Shown here: piece after piece, positions 7,690 through 16,765 of the stretch
Layout of the letters: each line of letters starts with the position of its first letter
Position numbering within the stretch: the stretch's first letter is position 1
Source of the DNA: Oscillospiraceae bacterium
Lineage (GTDB): Bacteria; Bacillota; Clostridia; Oscillospirales; CAG-272
DNA length: 43,207 nucleotides
Direction of reading: 5' to 3'
Assembly: GCA_015064345.1 (NCBI GenBank)
Contig: SVSK01000014.1
Span: 1-43,207 of the forward strand
Translations under genes and position numbers: made by a program
The notes under the pieces: model-generated
Seen by the model: only the letters and a program-made list of their open reading frames with translations
What the model was told of the DNA's origin: nothing
The model's database searches: none

Positions 7690-10524
7690 ATGCCTGAAAA
7701 GATAATCGTTCGCGGTGCGCGGATGAACAACCTGAAAAATATTGACGTTGAAGTACCCAGAGACAAGCTTGTGGTATTCACAGGGCTCTCGGGTTCGGGT
7801 AAGTCATCTCTCGCATTCGATACTATATACGCCGAGGGGCACAGACGGTTCGTTGAGTCGCTCTCATCATACGCGAGAATGTTCATCGGACAGCTCGACA
7901 AGCCCGACGTTGACTCCATCGAGGGTCTCTCCCCCGCAATTTCCATAGACCAGAAGACTACCTCAAAGAATCCACGATCAACGGTTGGCACGGTCACGGA
8001 GATATACGACTACCTCCGTCTTCTTTACGCGCGCCTTGGTGTGCCTCACTGCCCTGTTTGCGGACGTGAAATACGCCAGACCACCACGGACGTGATAATC
8101 GACAAGATCATGTCTCTGCCCGAGGGTGAGAGGTTTATGATCCTTTCCCCCGTTGTTCGCGGCAAAAAGGGACGTCAGGAGAAGATCCTCACCGACGCCA
8201 AGAAAAACGGCTACGTTCGAGCAAGAATTGACGGAATAATTTACGATCTTTCCGAGGATATCGAGCTTGACAAGAACCTCCGTCACACCGTTGAGCTGGT
8301 AATCGACCGACTGGTGATGAAGCCCGATCTCCGCGGACGTCTCTCCGACTCTGTGGAATGTGCGCTCCGTGAATCCGGCGGTGCTGTGACTATGGTGACC
8401 GTTCCCCGTGAGGGCGAGGCAAAGGAAGAGGAATTTTCAACCAACTATGCCTGCCCCGAGCACGGAATCAGCTTTGGTGAACTTGAACCGAGAATGTTCT
8501 CTTTCAATAATCCCTTTGGCGCCTGCCCGACATGTACAGGTCTGGGTGTGCTCCGCTCCGTTGACCCGAGAAAGATCATCCCTGACAAATCCCTTTCTCT
8601 TTCCGAGGGTGCTGTGGCGGTAAACGGTTTCAAATCTCTCACCGACGACAGCTGGAACGGCCCGCTTATTCAGTCCGCCATCGAAAGATACGGTGCGGAT
8701 CTGCAAATGCCCATCTGTGACTACCCCAAAGCGGCGTTTGATGTGCTGATGTACGGCTCTCCCGAGCTATTCACGGTAACACGCCACTTCGGCACTCGCT
8801 CACAGACGCAAACCGTCACCTTCGACGGACTGCTGAAGATAATCGAAAACCGCGCACAGCCCGGCTCATGGGACCACGAATATTACGAGCAGTTCCTCAC
8901 AGACCGCGAGTGTCCCGACTGCCACGGCGCAAAGCTGAACAAGGATGCGCTGGCGGTAACGGTTGGCGGGAAGAATATACACCAGTTCTGCTCAATGTCG
9001 GTAGCGGAATCTCTTGAGTTCACAAATTCTCTCGAGTTTTCCGAAACTGAGATGCAAATTGCCCGCGAGATCATAAAAGAGCTGAAGAGCCGACTGGGAT
9101 TCCTCGTATCTGTCGGGCTTGACTATCTGTCTCTTGCGAGAAAATCCTCAACTCTCTCGGGCGGTGAGGCACAGAGAATACGTCTTGCCACACAGATCGG
9201 CTCATCTCTCGCAGGAGTGCTGTATATCCTGGACGAGCCGTCCATTGGTCTGCACCAGCGTGACAACAGCAAGCTCATCGCAACGCTGAAGAATCTTCGC
9301 GACCTCGGCAACTCCGTAATCGTGGTGGAGCACGACGAAGAGACCATGCAGGAGGCGGACTACATCATTGACATAGGACCTCTCGCAGGCATCCACGGCG
9401 GTGAAGTCGTAGCCTCGGGAACACCAGACGAGGTAGCGGCAAACACCGACTCTATCACAGGCGACTTCCTCTCCGGCAGACGAAAAATTGAGGTTCCTAA
9501 AGTTCGCCGAGCAGGAAACGGAAACAAGCTGACCATCGTGGGGGCGAGAGAGAACAATCTGAAGAATATTAACGTGGATATCCCTCTCGGATGCCTTGTG
9601 GCTGTCACAGGCGTGTCGGGATCGGGTAAGTCATCACTTATTAACTCGATTCTCTACCGTTCTCTTGCGGCAAAGCTCAATCGCGCCATCACATTCCCCG
9701 GGGATCACGACAGAATCGACGGTGTAGAACATCTTGACAAGATCATCGCCATCGACCAGTCCCCCATCGGACGCACACCGCGCTCCAACCCTGCAACGTA
9801 CACGGGGCTGTTCACCGACATCCGCAATCTGTTCGCCTCCACTCCCGGAGCAAAGATGCGCGGTTATCAGAGCGGTCGATTCTCCTTCAACGTAAAGGGC
9901 GGTCGCTGTGAGGCTTGTGAAGGGGATGGCGTAAAGAAGATCGAGATGCATTTCCTCCCTGATGTGTACGTCACCTGCGACGTGTGCCACGGAAAGCGTT
10001 ACAACAGAGAGACGCTTGAGGTAAAATACAAGGACAAGAACATCTCCGACGTGCTTGAGATGACAGTTGACGAGGGCGTTGACTTCTTCTGCGACATTCC
10101 GAGAATTGCAAACCGACTGAAGCTGCTGCAGAAAGTGGGACTTGGATACATCAAGATCGGGCAGTCATCCACCACGCTCTCCGGCGGTGAGGCACAGCGA
10201 GTCAAGCTGGCTACGGAGCTGTCAAAACGCTCAACCGGACGCACCCTGTACGTGCTTGACGAGCCTACCACGGGGCTACACTCCGCGGACGTTGAAAAGC
10301 TTATCACCATTCTTCAGACTCTGGTTGAGGGAGGCAACTCCTGCGTGGTAATCGAGCACAATCTCGACGTGATAAAGTGCGCCGATCACATAATTGACAT
10401 GGGTCCCGAGGGTGGACACGGCGGCGGCACAGTCATCGCAGAGGGTACACCCGAAGAGGTTGCCGAGGTAGAAGCATCCCACACGGGAAGATACCTCAGA
10501 GGAAAAATAAAAGGTAATAAATAA
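7690..10524 (+). CDS. uvrA: Excinuclease ABC subunit A
   Basis: Damage-recognition ATPase of nucleotide excision repair; it loads UvrB at bulky lesions. 944 residues, the usual length. It has two ABC modules: Walker A GLSGSGKS (32-39) and GVSGSGKS (about 640), with signature motifs [12 protein letters not shown] and [12 protein letters not shown]. Zinc-binding cysteines are present: CPVCG near 120, a CPEHG/CPTC set near 255-280, and CEAC..CDVC near 740-768. Its start has AAGGAGGCAAAG upstream. Unusually it follows an XRE regulator by 16 bases and has no uvrB or uvrC beside it. A terminator follows at 10539-10575. Confidence 0.98.
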   Translation: MPEKIIVRGARMNNLKNIDVEVPRDKLVVFTGLSGSGKSSLAFDTIYAEGHRRFVESLSSYARMFIGQLDKPDVDSIEGLSPAISIDQKTTSKNPRSTVGTVTEIYDYLRLLYARLGVPHCPVCGREIRQTTTDVIIDKIMSLPEGERFMILSPVVRGKKGRQEKILTDAKKNGYVRARIDGIIYDLSEDIELDKNLRHTVELVIDRLVMKPDLRGRLSDSVECALRESGGAVTMVTVPREGEAKEEEFSTNYACPEHGISFGELEPRMFSFNNPFGACPTCTGLGVLRSVDPRKIIPDKSLSLSEGAVAVNGFKSLTDDSWNGPLIQSAIERYGADLQMPICDYPKAAFDVLMYGSPELFTVTRHFGTRSQTQTVTFDGLLKIIENRAQPGSWDHEYYEQFLTDRECPDCHGAKLNKDALAVTVGGKNIHQFCSMSVAESLEFTNSLEFSETEMQIAREIIKELKSRLGFLVSVGLDYLSLARKSSTLSGGEAQRIRLATQIGSSLAGVLYILDEPSIGLHQRDNSKLIATLKNLRDLGNSVIVVEHDEETMQEADYIIDIGPLAGIHGGEVVASGTPDEVAANTDSITGDFLSGRRKIEVPKVRRAGNGNKLTIVGARENNLKNINVDIPLGCLVAVTGVSGSGKSSLINSILYRSLAAKLNRAITFPGDHDRIDGVEHLDKIIAIDQSPIGRTPRSNPATYTGLFTDIRNLFASTPGAKMRGYQSGRFSFNVKGGRCEACEGDGVKKIEMHFLPDVYVTCDVCHGKRYNRETLEVKYKDKNISDVLEMTVDEGVDFFCDIPRIANRLKLLQKVGLGYIKIGQSSTTLSGGEAQRVKLATELSKRSTGRTLYVLDEPTTGLHSADVEKLITILQTLVEGGNSCVVIEHNLDVIKCADHIIDMGPEGGHGGGTVIAEGTPEEVAEVEASHTGRYLRGKIKGNK

Positions 10525-10538
10525 AAAAGAATAAAGAA

Positions 10539-10575
10539 AAAATACCGAGTGAGTAGTCATTCGGTATTTTCTTTT
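10539..10575. terminator. Bidirectional terminator between uvrA and barstar-like genes
   Basis: A perfect 10-base stem, AAAATACCGA (10539-10548) and TCGGTATTTT (10561-10570), a 12-base loop, T-rich on both strands. It serves the convergent uvrA and barstar-like transcripts. Confidence 0.85.
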
Positions 10576-10594
10576 GGTTATGTTTCTCCAAGCA

Positions 10595-10921
10595 TCACTT
10601 GATTTCTTCGCGCTCGTTTCCTCTGACTATTTCGATTTTTATATCGTTGATATATTTATCATTGCAGTAATGTTTAACATCTTTCAAAGTTTCAACAAAT
10701 TTGATTCCGTAGTCACCGAATTTCCTTTCAATAACATCAAATCCCAAGATCTCAATATGCATAGAGTCTCCCATCATATCAGTTATACAATCCCAAAAGG
10801 CATCCAAATTGCAACCGTAATAATCGGGAAAGTCAAGTGCTTTCTTGATTATTAGATGCATTTCAATATAATGCTGAACATCGGTAAAATCTATCGTGTA
10901 TTTGTCTTTGTATTTGTACAT
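10595..10921 (-). CDS. Barstar-like inhibitor protein, copy 2 of tandem pair
   Basis: 108 residues of the barstar (ribonuclease inhibitor) family. The core YYGCNLDAFWDCITDMM matches the family pattern YYG-NLDALWDCLT, which forms the barnase-binding helix. Classical barstar blocks a secreted ribonuclease by covering its active site; the partner here is unknown. It is nearly identical to the gene at 10937-11263 (342-base offset), differing mainly near residues 14-30 and at the C-terminus. Both run on the minus strand 15 bases apart. No barnase-type nuclease is seen anywhere in the window, so these are orphan immunity genes or regulators of a host enzyme. Confidence 0.85.
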   Translation of the reverse strand: MYKYKDKYTIDFTDVQHYIEMHLIIKKALDFPDYYGCNLDAFWDCITDMMGDSMHIEILGFDVIERKFGDYGIKFVETLKDVKHYCNDKYINDIKIEIVRGNEREEIK

Positions 10922-10936
10922 GTTAGCTCCTTAACG

Positions 10937-11263
10937 TCACTTGATCTCCGTGCGCTCGTTTCCTCTGACGATTTCGATTTTTATATCGTTGATATATTTG
11001 TCATTGCAGTAATGTTTAACATCTTTCAAAGTTTCAACAAATTTGATTCCGTAGTCACCGAATTTCCTTTCAATAACATCAAATCCCAAGATCTCAATAT
11101 GCATAGAGTCTCCCATCATATCAGTTATACAATCCCAAAAGGCATCCAAATTGCAACCGTAATAATCGGGAAAGTCAAGCGCTTCTTTGATTATGAGATG
11201 CATTTCTCTGTAGTATGTAATGTTCGTAAAATCTATCGTATATTTGTCTTTGTATTCGTACAT
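10937..11263 (-). CDS. Barstar-like inhibitor protein, copy 1 of tandem pair
   Basis: 108 residues and the first gene of the pair in transcription order. It has the same family core as its neighbour (YYGCNLDAFWDCITDMM) and the same acidic C-terminal region. A GGAGAAGC ribosome site precedes the ATG at 11263. Most of the gene is identical to copy 2 at the DNA level, which implies a recent duplication. Upstream (11264-11350) is an AT-rich stretch that may hold the promoter, though I see no clear consensus. The prophage-type terminator at 11354-11394 isolates it from the tail operon, so it is probably not a phage structural gene. Confidence 0.85.
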   Translation of the reverse strand: MYEYKDKYTIDFTNITYYREMHLIIKEALDFPDYYGCNLDAFWDCITDMMGDSMHIEILGFDVIERKFGDYGIKFVETLKDVKHYCNDKYINDIKIEIVRGNERTEIK

Positions 11264-11353
11264 AGCTTCTCCTTAGTGTGACTGCTCTACCATTCATTCT
11301 ACTTTATTATACAATATTTTCTGCTTCTCCGTCAACTGCGGAGTATTCCTCTC

Positions 11354-11394
11354 AAAAACAATGAGCATCAAAGCCGCGTGCCCCGATGCTCATT
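11354..11394 (-). terminator. Terminator of the phage-like structural operon
   Basis: A perfect 10-base stem, AATGAGCATC (11360-11369) and GATGCTCATT (11385-11394), a 15-base loop, and a T-run on the minus strand from 11358-11354. It ends the operon that starts near 21880. Confidence 0.85.
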
Positions 11395-11406
11395 TGTGAT
11401 TATCAC

Positions 11407-12429
11407 TTACCCCACGCTGAACAGTGAAGTGGTAGGTGTCGGTACTCCGTCCTTGCCGATGTAGACCGCCGCAGCCTGGTGTGGCTTTCCGTCAACGCAA
11501 ACGAAAACGTTGCAAAGTGCGGCATTGCAGGTCTCACCAACGGACCAGTAAGTGATACTTGTGCTGCTCACTACGCCGACTCGGTAAACGACCGTCAATG
11601 CGTCCTCGGGCAGGATGTCCGTGTAAACATTATTCCGGCCTTGGTAGATACGGCTGAACTCCTCGCCGTTGACAGAACGCTGCAGCTCGTAATACACACC
11701 CTTGTGCTTGCTGTCGTACAGTCTCGACCATCTGATCTCACCGCTACCGCCAGCACGGATGCCGCCATAGGACAAGCCGTGAGGGGCGTAAGGGCTGCCG
11801 TCTCCTACAACCTGAAACACAGGTGAGGAATATTTGTAAATGCCAACGTAGCCCTCTGCACCTGCCCTGTACGCGCCAAAGTATATGTCAAACTGGACCT
11901 TGTCCCAGTAATTATAACTGCTGTTGAGGGTTTGAGTGAAGCTTCCGCTTGAGCCTGAGCCGATATCATGGTTTCCTATGTACCAAGTCTGTCTTTCTTC
12001 ACTCCAAATATGTGCCACCGCACCGATAATGCTCACTGTATGACCGACGAGGCTATTGCAATCGTAAGTGATCTTGTATCGGTCGTAATGTCGGAAGCCT
12101 TCTATGCTCACGCTAGCCTTTGGGGTGGGATCACTTGCACCGCCCGCCCAGGTGAGAACTTTTGTCTCACCGTTGCCAAGCGTGAGGATCACAGACTTAA
12201 CACCCTCATCATATGGGAAGCTCGCTTTTCTCGTCCTGAACGGAGAGCTTGAGATATCACGTTCTTCACCGTTGTAAGAGAGGTAGACCTCTACTCCTTC
12301 CTCGGGCAGCTTTATATACTTCTCAGGGCTCACTGTCACGTACAGCCTCTCCCCGTCAGTCTCGATCTCAATGTCGGCAAGATATTTTTCAACGTAATAT
12401 CTGCCCGTGTTTGTATATAACAGCTTCAT
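11407..12429 (-). CDS. Phage tail appendage protein with fibronectin-like domain
   Basis: 340 residues and the last gene of the structural operon. The C-terminal half (about 213-305) reads as a fibronectin type III-like domain: PHGLSYGGIRAGGSGEIRWS, YELQRSVNGEEFSRIYQG and YRVGVVSS. The N-terminal half is rich in beta strands, glycine and serine. Such proteins decorate siphovirus tails or form receptor-binding fibres. An AAGGAGGTG ribosome site precedes the ATG at 12429, 12 bases after the upstream gene. The exact homologue is not recognised; the tail-fibre role follows from position and composition. Confidence 0.7.
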   Translation of the reverse strand: MKLLYTNTGRYYVEKYLADIEIETDGERLYVTVSPEKYIKLPEEGVEVYLSYNGEERDISSSPFRTRKASFPYDEGVKSVILTLGNGETKVLTWAGGASDPTPKASVSIEGFRHYDRYKITYDCNSLVGHTVSIIGAVAHIWSEERQTWYIGNHDIGSGSSGSFTQTLNSSYNYWDKVQFDIYFGAYRAGAEGYVGIYKYSSPVFQVVGDGSPYAPHGLSYGGIRAGGSGEIRWSRLYDSKHKGVYYELQRSVNGEEFSRIYQGRNNVYTDILPEDALTVVYRVGVVSSTSITYWSVGETCNAALCNVFVCVDGKPHQAAAVYIGKDGVPTPTTSLFSVG

Positions 12430-12441
12430 TTGTCCACCTCC

Positions 12442-13128
12442 TTAAGTGAGGAGAATGAACAAGTCACCGTCTGTCATAAAGTCGGGCAAAGTAGTGCCGT
12501 AGCCGATGTTTCGAACGACTGACATACCGCTGCCGTCAGACTTCGCACGCATATCTCCGTTCATTACACCGCCGCTTGTCTTCAGATACTCATCAGGTGA
12601 GAGTCCGCCAAGCTTTGCGGCATTTTGAGCGTTTTCCACCGTGGAAAGAGCATCCACTGTGCTTGTTACATACACTCGCTTGTCCGATATCATCTTGTCG
12701 CTTATGGCGGTTGCATTCGTGGGAATACTTACGGTAGCAAGGAGCAGCTCCTTTATATATTCCGAATCTTCAGGTGCTTCTGTGCCGTACTTTGCCACAA
12801 GACTGAACTCGCCGGCAAGTGTGTCAAGTCTCAATACGATACTGTATGCGCCGCTGCCCGCAAGAGTCATGGAAGTGTCGGCATTTCGCCATGCCATGTA
12901 GCCTCTGCACCAGGCAATACCGCCGCTTACCCATACAGCCATTCCTCCCGCGGGAGTTACCTTAAAGCTTTCCTCGCCCCACACACCGTCAGCGTAGAAG
13001 CAGGAGATCATCTTTGCAAAAAACGCAGAATCCACCGCCTTGTTGCCTCTCGGATATCCGTCTGTCGTTTCAACGATCTCGGTAGAATCAAACATCCCAC
13101 CCTCGATCAGTGTTTTTATTTCAGCCAT
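12442..13128 (-). CDS. Phage baseplate/tail-fibre N-terminal protein
   Basis: 228 residues. The opening TLIEGGMFDSTEIVETTDGYPRGNKAVD and the segment FYADGVWGEESFKVTPAGGMAVWVSGG are typical of clostridial prophage proteins that link the baseplate to the receptor-binding tip. The C-terminus ends in a small collagen-free tip (SVVRNIGYGTTLP). The start has AGGAGG eight bases upstream. It lies between the Gp37-like gene and the terminal fibre gene, as in siphovirus tail modules. The role is inferred from order and from the recognisable N-terminal segment. Confidence 0.7.
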   Translation of the reverse strand: MAEIKTLIEGGMFDSTEIVETTDGYPRGNKAVDSAFFAKMISCFYADGVWGEESFKVTPAGGMAVWVSGGIAWCRGYMAWRNADTSMTLAGSGAYSIVLRLDTLAGEFSLVAKYGTEAPEDSEYIKELLLATVSIPTNATAISDKMISDKRVYVTSTVDALSTVENAQNAAKLGGLSPDEYLKTSGGVMNGDMRAKSDGSGMSVVRNIGYGTTLPDFMTDGDLFILLT

Positions 13129-13140
13129 TGTTTCCTCCTG

Positions 13141-14193
13141 TTATTGTAGTTTTAATTGATTTTTCAGCTTGCCTATGTAGTCGCGCTCCTCGCCAAACAG
13201 AGGGAACACCGTTACACTGCCGTTTTCCCAGACCGTGTCAACACCGCTCACCCTGAGTTCAAATGAGAGTCCCGTTTCCGAGTCAGCCACATCGCAAATG
13301 TCGCCGAGAGCATAGTCTGCGCCGTACCTTGGAAGCGCGGTGACGTCACACTCTGCACTGACTGACAAGCTTTTTTTATACTTCGAGAGTACCGATCTTC
13401 CCCGCGCCGCAAGTGCTTCCTGATACAGCTCCGCAGTCAAATAAGCCGTAGGTGCGATATCCTTCGCGCTGTAGTACATCTCCCGTATCCTTATACCCTC
13501 GCTTTGGTCAACCGTGACAACAGTTCCGTCTTTACCCTCAACGTAAACAAAGTTCTTCATGCCGCCGGACTCCGTTTCAATATCAATGGAGCTGACGTTT
13601 TCAAAGGAGGAAGAAAAGATCGCAGGCTCAATTCCTGTTTCAAGGGAGCTCTCGACCGTTCTGTTCTTGCCGTTTACCACACGAAACACAGGCTTGCCAC
13701 TCTCCGGGTCAAGCTTTACTGTAAACGACGCGCCAAAGGGTCTGAGGATGGAGTATAACCATTCCGCGAGGTCATCCCAATCGTACATAACAGTTGTGTC
13801 TCCGCCCACAGATTCTGATTCACCGATAATGAAATCAAAATCCCTCATGTTTCTCTCTACAACGTAGGCTACGATCTCATCGATGTTTCCGCAAAGAGTT
13901 TCGCTGCCGTAGATGACTCTGTCGGAGAGTAGCGACTCAAGCATCCTGCCGCCTATTTCGCAGTCTCCGTCCTCTCCCGTGATGATGTAGTCGATCCTGC
14001 CGCACTTTATCTCTCCCTCAGCCGCGGAAGTGGAAACGTAGACCGCCTCCAAGACCTCGGGCAGGTGTACCCTTGGAAAATGCAAGGTGAACGTACCCAC
14101 TTCAAAATATCGCTCGCTCCACACAACGGAGGTGAAAAAATCCACAGGTCCGCTTATGTGAGAGAAGTTCTCATCCAGAAAATACAGTTCCAT
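13141..14193 (-). CDS. ReqiPepy6 Gp37-like tail protein
   Basis: 350 residues, matching the siphovirus Gp37-like family in length and pattern: MELYFLDENF start, VWSERYFEVGTFTLHFP, GDCEIGGRMLESLLSDRVI and the DYALGDICDV end segment. These proteins form part of the baseplate hub (Tal-type) after Dit. In this family the hub often carries no enzymatic domain, and none is visible here. A GAGGTGAGCT ribosome site precedes 14193, 8 bases after the Dit stop. A conventional siphovirus would place the tape-measure gene upstream of Dit, and that gene is absent. Confidence 0.82.
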   Translation of the reverse strand: MELYFLDENFSHISGPVDFFTSVVWSERYFEVGTFTLHFPRVHLPEVLEAVYVSTSAAEGEIKCGRIDYIITGEDGDCEIGGRMLESLLSDRVIYGSETLCGNIDEIVAYVVERNMRDFDFIIGESESVGGDTTVMYDWDDLAEWLYSILRPFGASFTVKLDPESGKPVFRVVNGKNRTVESSLETGIEPAIFSSSFENVSSIDIETESGGMKNFVYVEGKDGTVVTVDQSEGIRIREMYYSAKDIAPTAYLTAELYQEALAARGRSVLSKYKKSLSVSAECDVTALPRYGADYALGDICDVADSETGLSFELRVSGVDTVWENGSVTVFPLFGEERDYIGKLKNQLKLQ

Positions 14194-14201
14194 AGCTCAC
14201 C

Positions 14202-15059
14202 TCACACACCGTAGTACAGGGGCGAATATTCAAGACAGGCATCAATATATTCTCCACCTGAGTCCGCCCTGATGCTGACTGTTGATTCGCCTCTCGGCAG
14301 GGTGAAAAATACGCTGTCACGGGTAAACTTGAAGCATCTCTCGCCGCCCAGGGTGATGTTCTTTCTGCCACGCCTTGTGTCAATGGCCAGCACATCCCCG
14401 TCAGATAGCGTCAAGAGGCATTTAACCTGCTTTTCTCCAAGGCTGACCGAAGGATTTGATACGCTTCCACCGTGTGCCACGATCGTTAGCACAAATCCGC
14501 AATCCGTATCTCCGCCATTGTCAACCTCCTTACGGTCAGTCTTGCCGTACAGTCCCGCGGTAACACCCAATTCGGGCGTAAAATTCATCGGAAATGTGAG
14601 AAGCGGCATCGCACGGCAGAAATCCGCTTTCTTTTTTGCACCGTCGCTGAAGAATACCGCAGGGGAAACGAAATTGAGAGTCATCACAACAGGTCCGCTC
14701 GGCACAGGTCTCTCGAAAAGAGGTATACCGCATGGGATAACGGATATTCTTCTGTGCACGCCGAACAGACTGACATCAAGCACTCCCTCATACTTGGGGT
14801 CGAGCATTGATACTATTCTGCGTTTTTCTTCTTCCCCGGTTGCCGAGTCGATCTCTGCAGTAATCGACAGCTCCCTCTCGCCAAAGCGTCTGACTGAGGG
14901 ATACCCTCCATTAAGCGAGGCATACGGCGTGATCTTAACGTCAAATCCCGTAGAGTCAAAACCGCGGAGTCCCCCTGCAAGTAGCTTCACTGAGCTGTCC
15001 GGAGAAATCCGCAGTACCTTGCCGCATGCCTCGTAGGTAATAATATAATCCTCTGTCAT
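14202..15059 (-). CDS. Distal tail (Dit-like) protein
   Basis: 285 residues. The N-terminal half reads as the phage tail family fold: GFDVKITPYASLNGGYPSVRRFGERELSI and the later FVSPAVFF turn into a galectin-like C-terminal half. Dit forms the ring joining tube and baseplate. The start ATG at 15059 overlaps the stop of the 48-residue gene upstream (TAATG), which suggests coupled translation. It is followed by the Gp37-like gene, the usual order. The family call is good. Confidence 0.78.
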   Translation of the reverse strand: MTEDYIITYEACGKVLRISPDSSVKLLAGGLRGFDSTGFDVKITPYASLNGGYPSVRRFGERELSITAEIDSATGEEEKRRIVSMLDPKYEGVLDVSLFGVHRRISVIPCGIPLFERPVPSGPVVMTLNFVSPAVFFSDGAKKKADFCRAMPLLTFPMNFTPELGVTAGLYGKTDRKEVDNGGDTDCGFVLTIVAHGGSVSNPSVSLGEKQVKCLLTLSDGDVLAIDTRRGRKNITLGGERCFKFTRDSVFFTLPRGESTVSIRADSGGEYIDACLEYSPLYYGV

Positions 15060-15205
15060 TATCTGAACAACGCCTCGCTTTCTCGCTTTTTACGCTTTGC
15101 ATCACGGTAGTAGGACACCGTCTTTACTCGCACACTTTCCTTTCGCTTCTCTGTCGGTTGCTCTGCTCCGTAATACTTATTCTTTTTGTTATCTATATTA
15201 GTCAT
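15059..15205 (-). CDS. Small basic protein in tail operon
   Basis: 48 residues, rich in Lys/Arg (NKKNKYYG, EQPTEKRKES, RDAKRKKRES). The start at 15205 is chosen because its ATG overlaps the TGA of the upstream gene (ATGA) and the next gene starts on its stop. The position between the chaperone-like gene and Dit matches where the second tail-assembly chaperone and the tape-measure gene normally lie. It may be a remnant of either, or a minimal tail protein. No family is recognised. Confidence 0.6.
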   Translation of the reverse strand: MTNIDNKKNKYYGAEQPTEKRKESVRVKTVSYYRDAKRKKRESEALFR

Positions 15206-15519
15206 ACCCGCGCCGCCAATTCCTCTCTCATGCGTGAGTAAGCGTCGATCTCTGCACACAGAAATCCAATGAAGCTGATATATGCCGAAATATGCTTCTC
15301 CGCATTGTCTCCTTCACCGCAAATAGCCGTACCCTCACCATCGCCGAACAAGCTGTCGAAAAACACTCGGATAACGTCACAAAGTGATGCGCTGCCGATA
15401 GTCCCACAGCGAAGCGCATGGCTCAATTCTGCTATCCCGCGGCTGACAGAAAGAAAACAGCTCTCGCACATTATGTTTAGTGGGTAGCATCTCCCCATAT
15501 ATTCCCATTTCTTATTCAT
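15202..15519 (-). CDS. Possible tail-assembly chaperone
   Basis: 105 residues from ATG 15519 (AGGAGG 8 bases upstream; the TTG at 15525 is too close to it). The protein begins MNKKWEYMGRCYPLNIMCESC and is mostly alpha-helical with several cysteines. It directly follows the tail-tube gene, the usual place for the G-type tail-assembly chaperone, and ends in an ATGA overlap with a small gene where the frameshifted GT partner would be. I do not recognise the family by sequence; the chaperone call is positional. Confidence 0.5.
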   Translation of the reverse strand: MNKKWEYMGRCYPLNIMCESCFLSVSRGIAELSHALRCGTIGSASLCDVIRVFFDSLFGDGEGTAICGEGDNAEKHISAYISFIGFLCAEIDAYSRMREELAARV

Positions 15520-15540
15520 TCCCAATTCCTCCTATGAAAA

Positions 15541-16398
15541 TTATTCCTTGGGGACAAAAATTCCCGTGGACATAACAAATCTGCCGTCCCGTCCGTCACC
15601 TCGCGTGAGAAGCTTGCCGACAACAGTAAGCAAACCGCGCTCCTTGGAGAAGGATGATGGCAGAACCTCATACTCTCGGAGCACAGCAACAGGTGCACCC
15701 GGATAGTTTTTGTCCTCCCCGCACAAAACAGTCAGAATTTCCACTGCAGAATCCTCCCACAAAGGAAGCGCCTCGGATATTTCGCGCAGTCTCACAGCCG
15801 CAGCCGCCTCAGAAGCACGCCTGATCTCATAGCTGATTTCGCTTGAGAGCTCGGAAACGTCTGAGCGAGTCATATTCTCGTGGAAATAGCGGCGACTGAA
15901 TATCTCGCCGACTGTTTTCTCGTCAAACAGGAAGAAACCATCTCCCACAATACTCCACACAGGGCTTTCCTTACTGCCTGTGTTTATGTAATAGAGGTAT
16001 GCACTCTCTCCGTCTGAATGCTCGCAAATAAGGGAATATGCGGCTCTGTATTCAGCCATGCCGTTCTTCTCGCTTCTCACCTGCTTTATGCCGTGTGTAG
16101 GAACTATATATCCTCTTACACCGTCTGACCTGACATCACGGGCAGCAAAGTATTCTTCGATCTTTGAGAGACATCTTATCGCCGCGCCACGCTCTCCCGC
16201 AGTTTCACCGCATCTCACCGCCAGCTCAAAGCCGACAGATTGGCAAAACGTCTCGCGCTTCACCTCTCCCGTGAGGAATACTGCCCCACATCCGTCGCGC
16301 CACACCTCGGGCATGAACGGTGTCATATCAGCATCACGAAGAAGCGCGCAAATAATCTCGGGTATAGTTTTTTCTTCCATAGTCAATTCCATAGTCAC
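15541..16398 (-). CDS. Probable fusion of tail terminator (minor capsid) and tail tube protein
   Basis: 285 residues. Residues about 5-125 resemble the phage minor capsid/tail terminator group: a helix IPEIICALLRDA, then beta strands and a second helix around CLSKIEEYFA. From about 130 the pattern changes to that of major tail tube proteins: YLYYINTGSKESPVWSIVGDG, the conserved opening of tube subunits, then AVEILTVLCGEDKNYPGAPVAVLREYEVLP and a final strand. These are normally two genes. No frameshift is visible at the junction. The GTG at 16398 or the ATG at 16392 may start it; both fit the AGGAAAGG site. The call is inference from segment patterns. Confidence 0.6.
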   Translation of the reverse strand: MTMELTMEEKTIPEIICALLRDADMTPFMPEVWRDGCGAVFLTGEVKRETFCQSVGFELAVRCGETAGERGAAIRCLSKIEEYFAARDVRSDGVRGYIVPTHGIKQVRSEKNGMAEYRAAYSLICEHSDGESAYLYYINTGSKESPVWSIVGDGFFLFDEKTVGEIFSRRYFHENMTRSDVSELSSEISYEIRRASEAAAAVRLREISEALPLWEDSAVEILTVLCGEDKNYPGAPVAVLREYEVLPSSFSKERGLLTVVGKLLTRGDGRDGRFVMSTGIFVPKE

Positions 16399-16408
16399 CG
16401 CACCTTTC

Positions 16409-16756
16409 CTAAATCAGGGTAATACGAACGTGTCGCATCCCATCCCGTCCGTTATCGAAGTACTCTACTCGGGTCACTCTCGTCTCTCTGCCGTCAATTA
16501 TGCAAATATCTCCTCTGGCGCATCTCGGGAGCGGCACTTCCTCGCCCATTTCGTTGGCGCATCTGCTCTTTCCGATAAAATAGTACAGTCGAGATTCACC
16601 GATTTTTCCTCCATCACTGTCCCAGCGCTCACTCTCTTCTATGGCAACAGAGGAAAGTGTGAACTCATCGTAGCCTGCCGAGTATTCTCTGTCCTCTCCG
16701 TCTCCCAAAAAGTGTCTGTAGCGTGCACTGCGGCTTAAAAACATACCAAAGCTCAT
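16409..16756 (-). CDS. Minor capsid / head closure protein
   Basis: 115 residues. It has the pattern of putative minor capsid proteins that close the portal: an opening basic strand, GESRLYYFIGKS, then PRCARGDICIIDG and strands ending MRHVRITLI. It lies between the adaptor-like gene and the tail terminator, the usual spot for a head-closure protein. A GAGGTGATAGG ribosome site precedes the ATG at 16756. It is consistent with a siphovirus-type neck. Confidence 0.65.
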   Translation of the reverse strand: MSFGMFLSRSARYRHFLGDGEDREYSAGYDEFTLSSVAIEESERWDSDGGKIGESRLYYFIGKSRCANEMGEEVPLPRCARGDICIIDGRETRVTRVEYFDNGRDGMRHVRITLI

Positions 16757-16765
16757 CCTATCACC

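Noticed and set aside
14272-15036. 254-residue plus-strand frame opposite the Dit gene
   Set aside because: Antisense shadow, serine/proline-rich, no ribosome site, and every neighbour in the operon runs on the minus strand.
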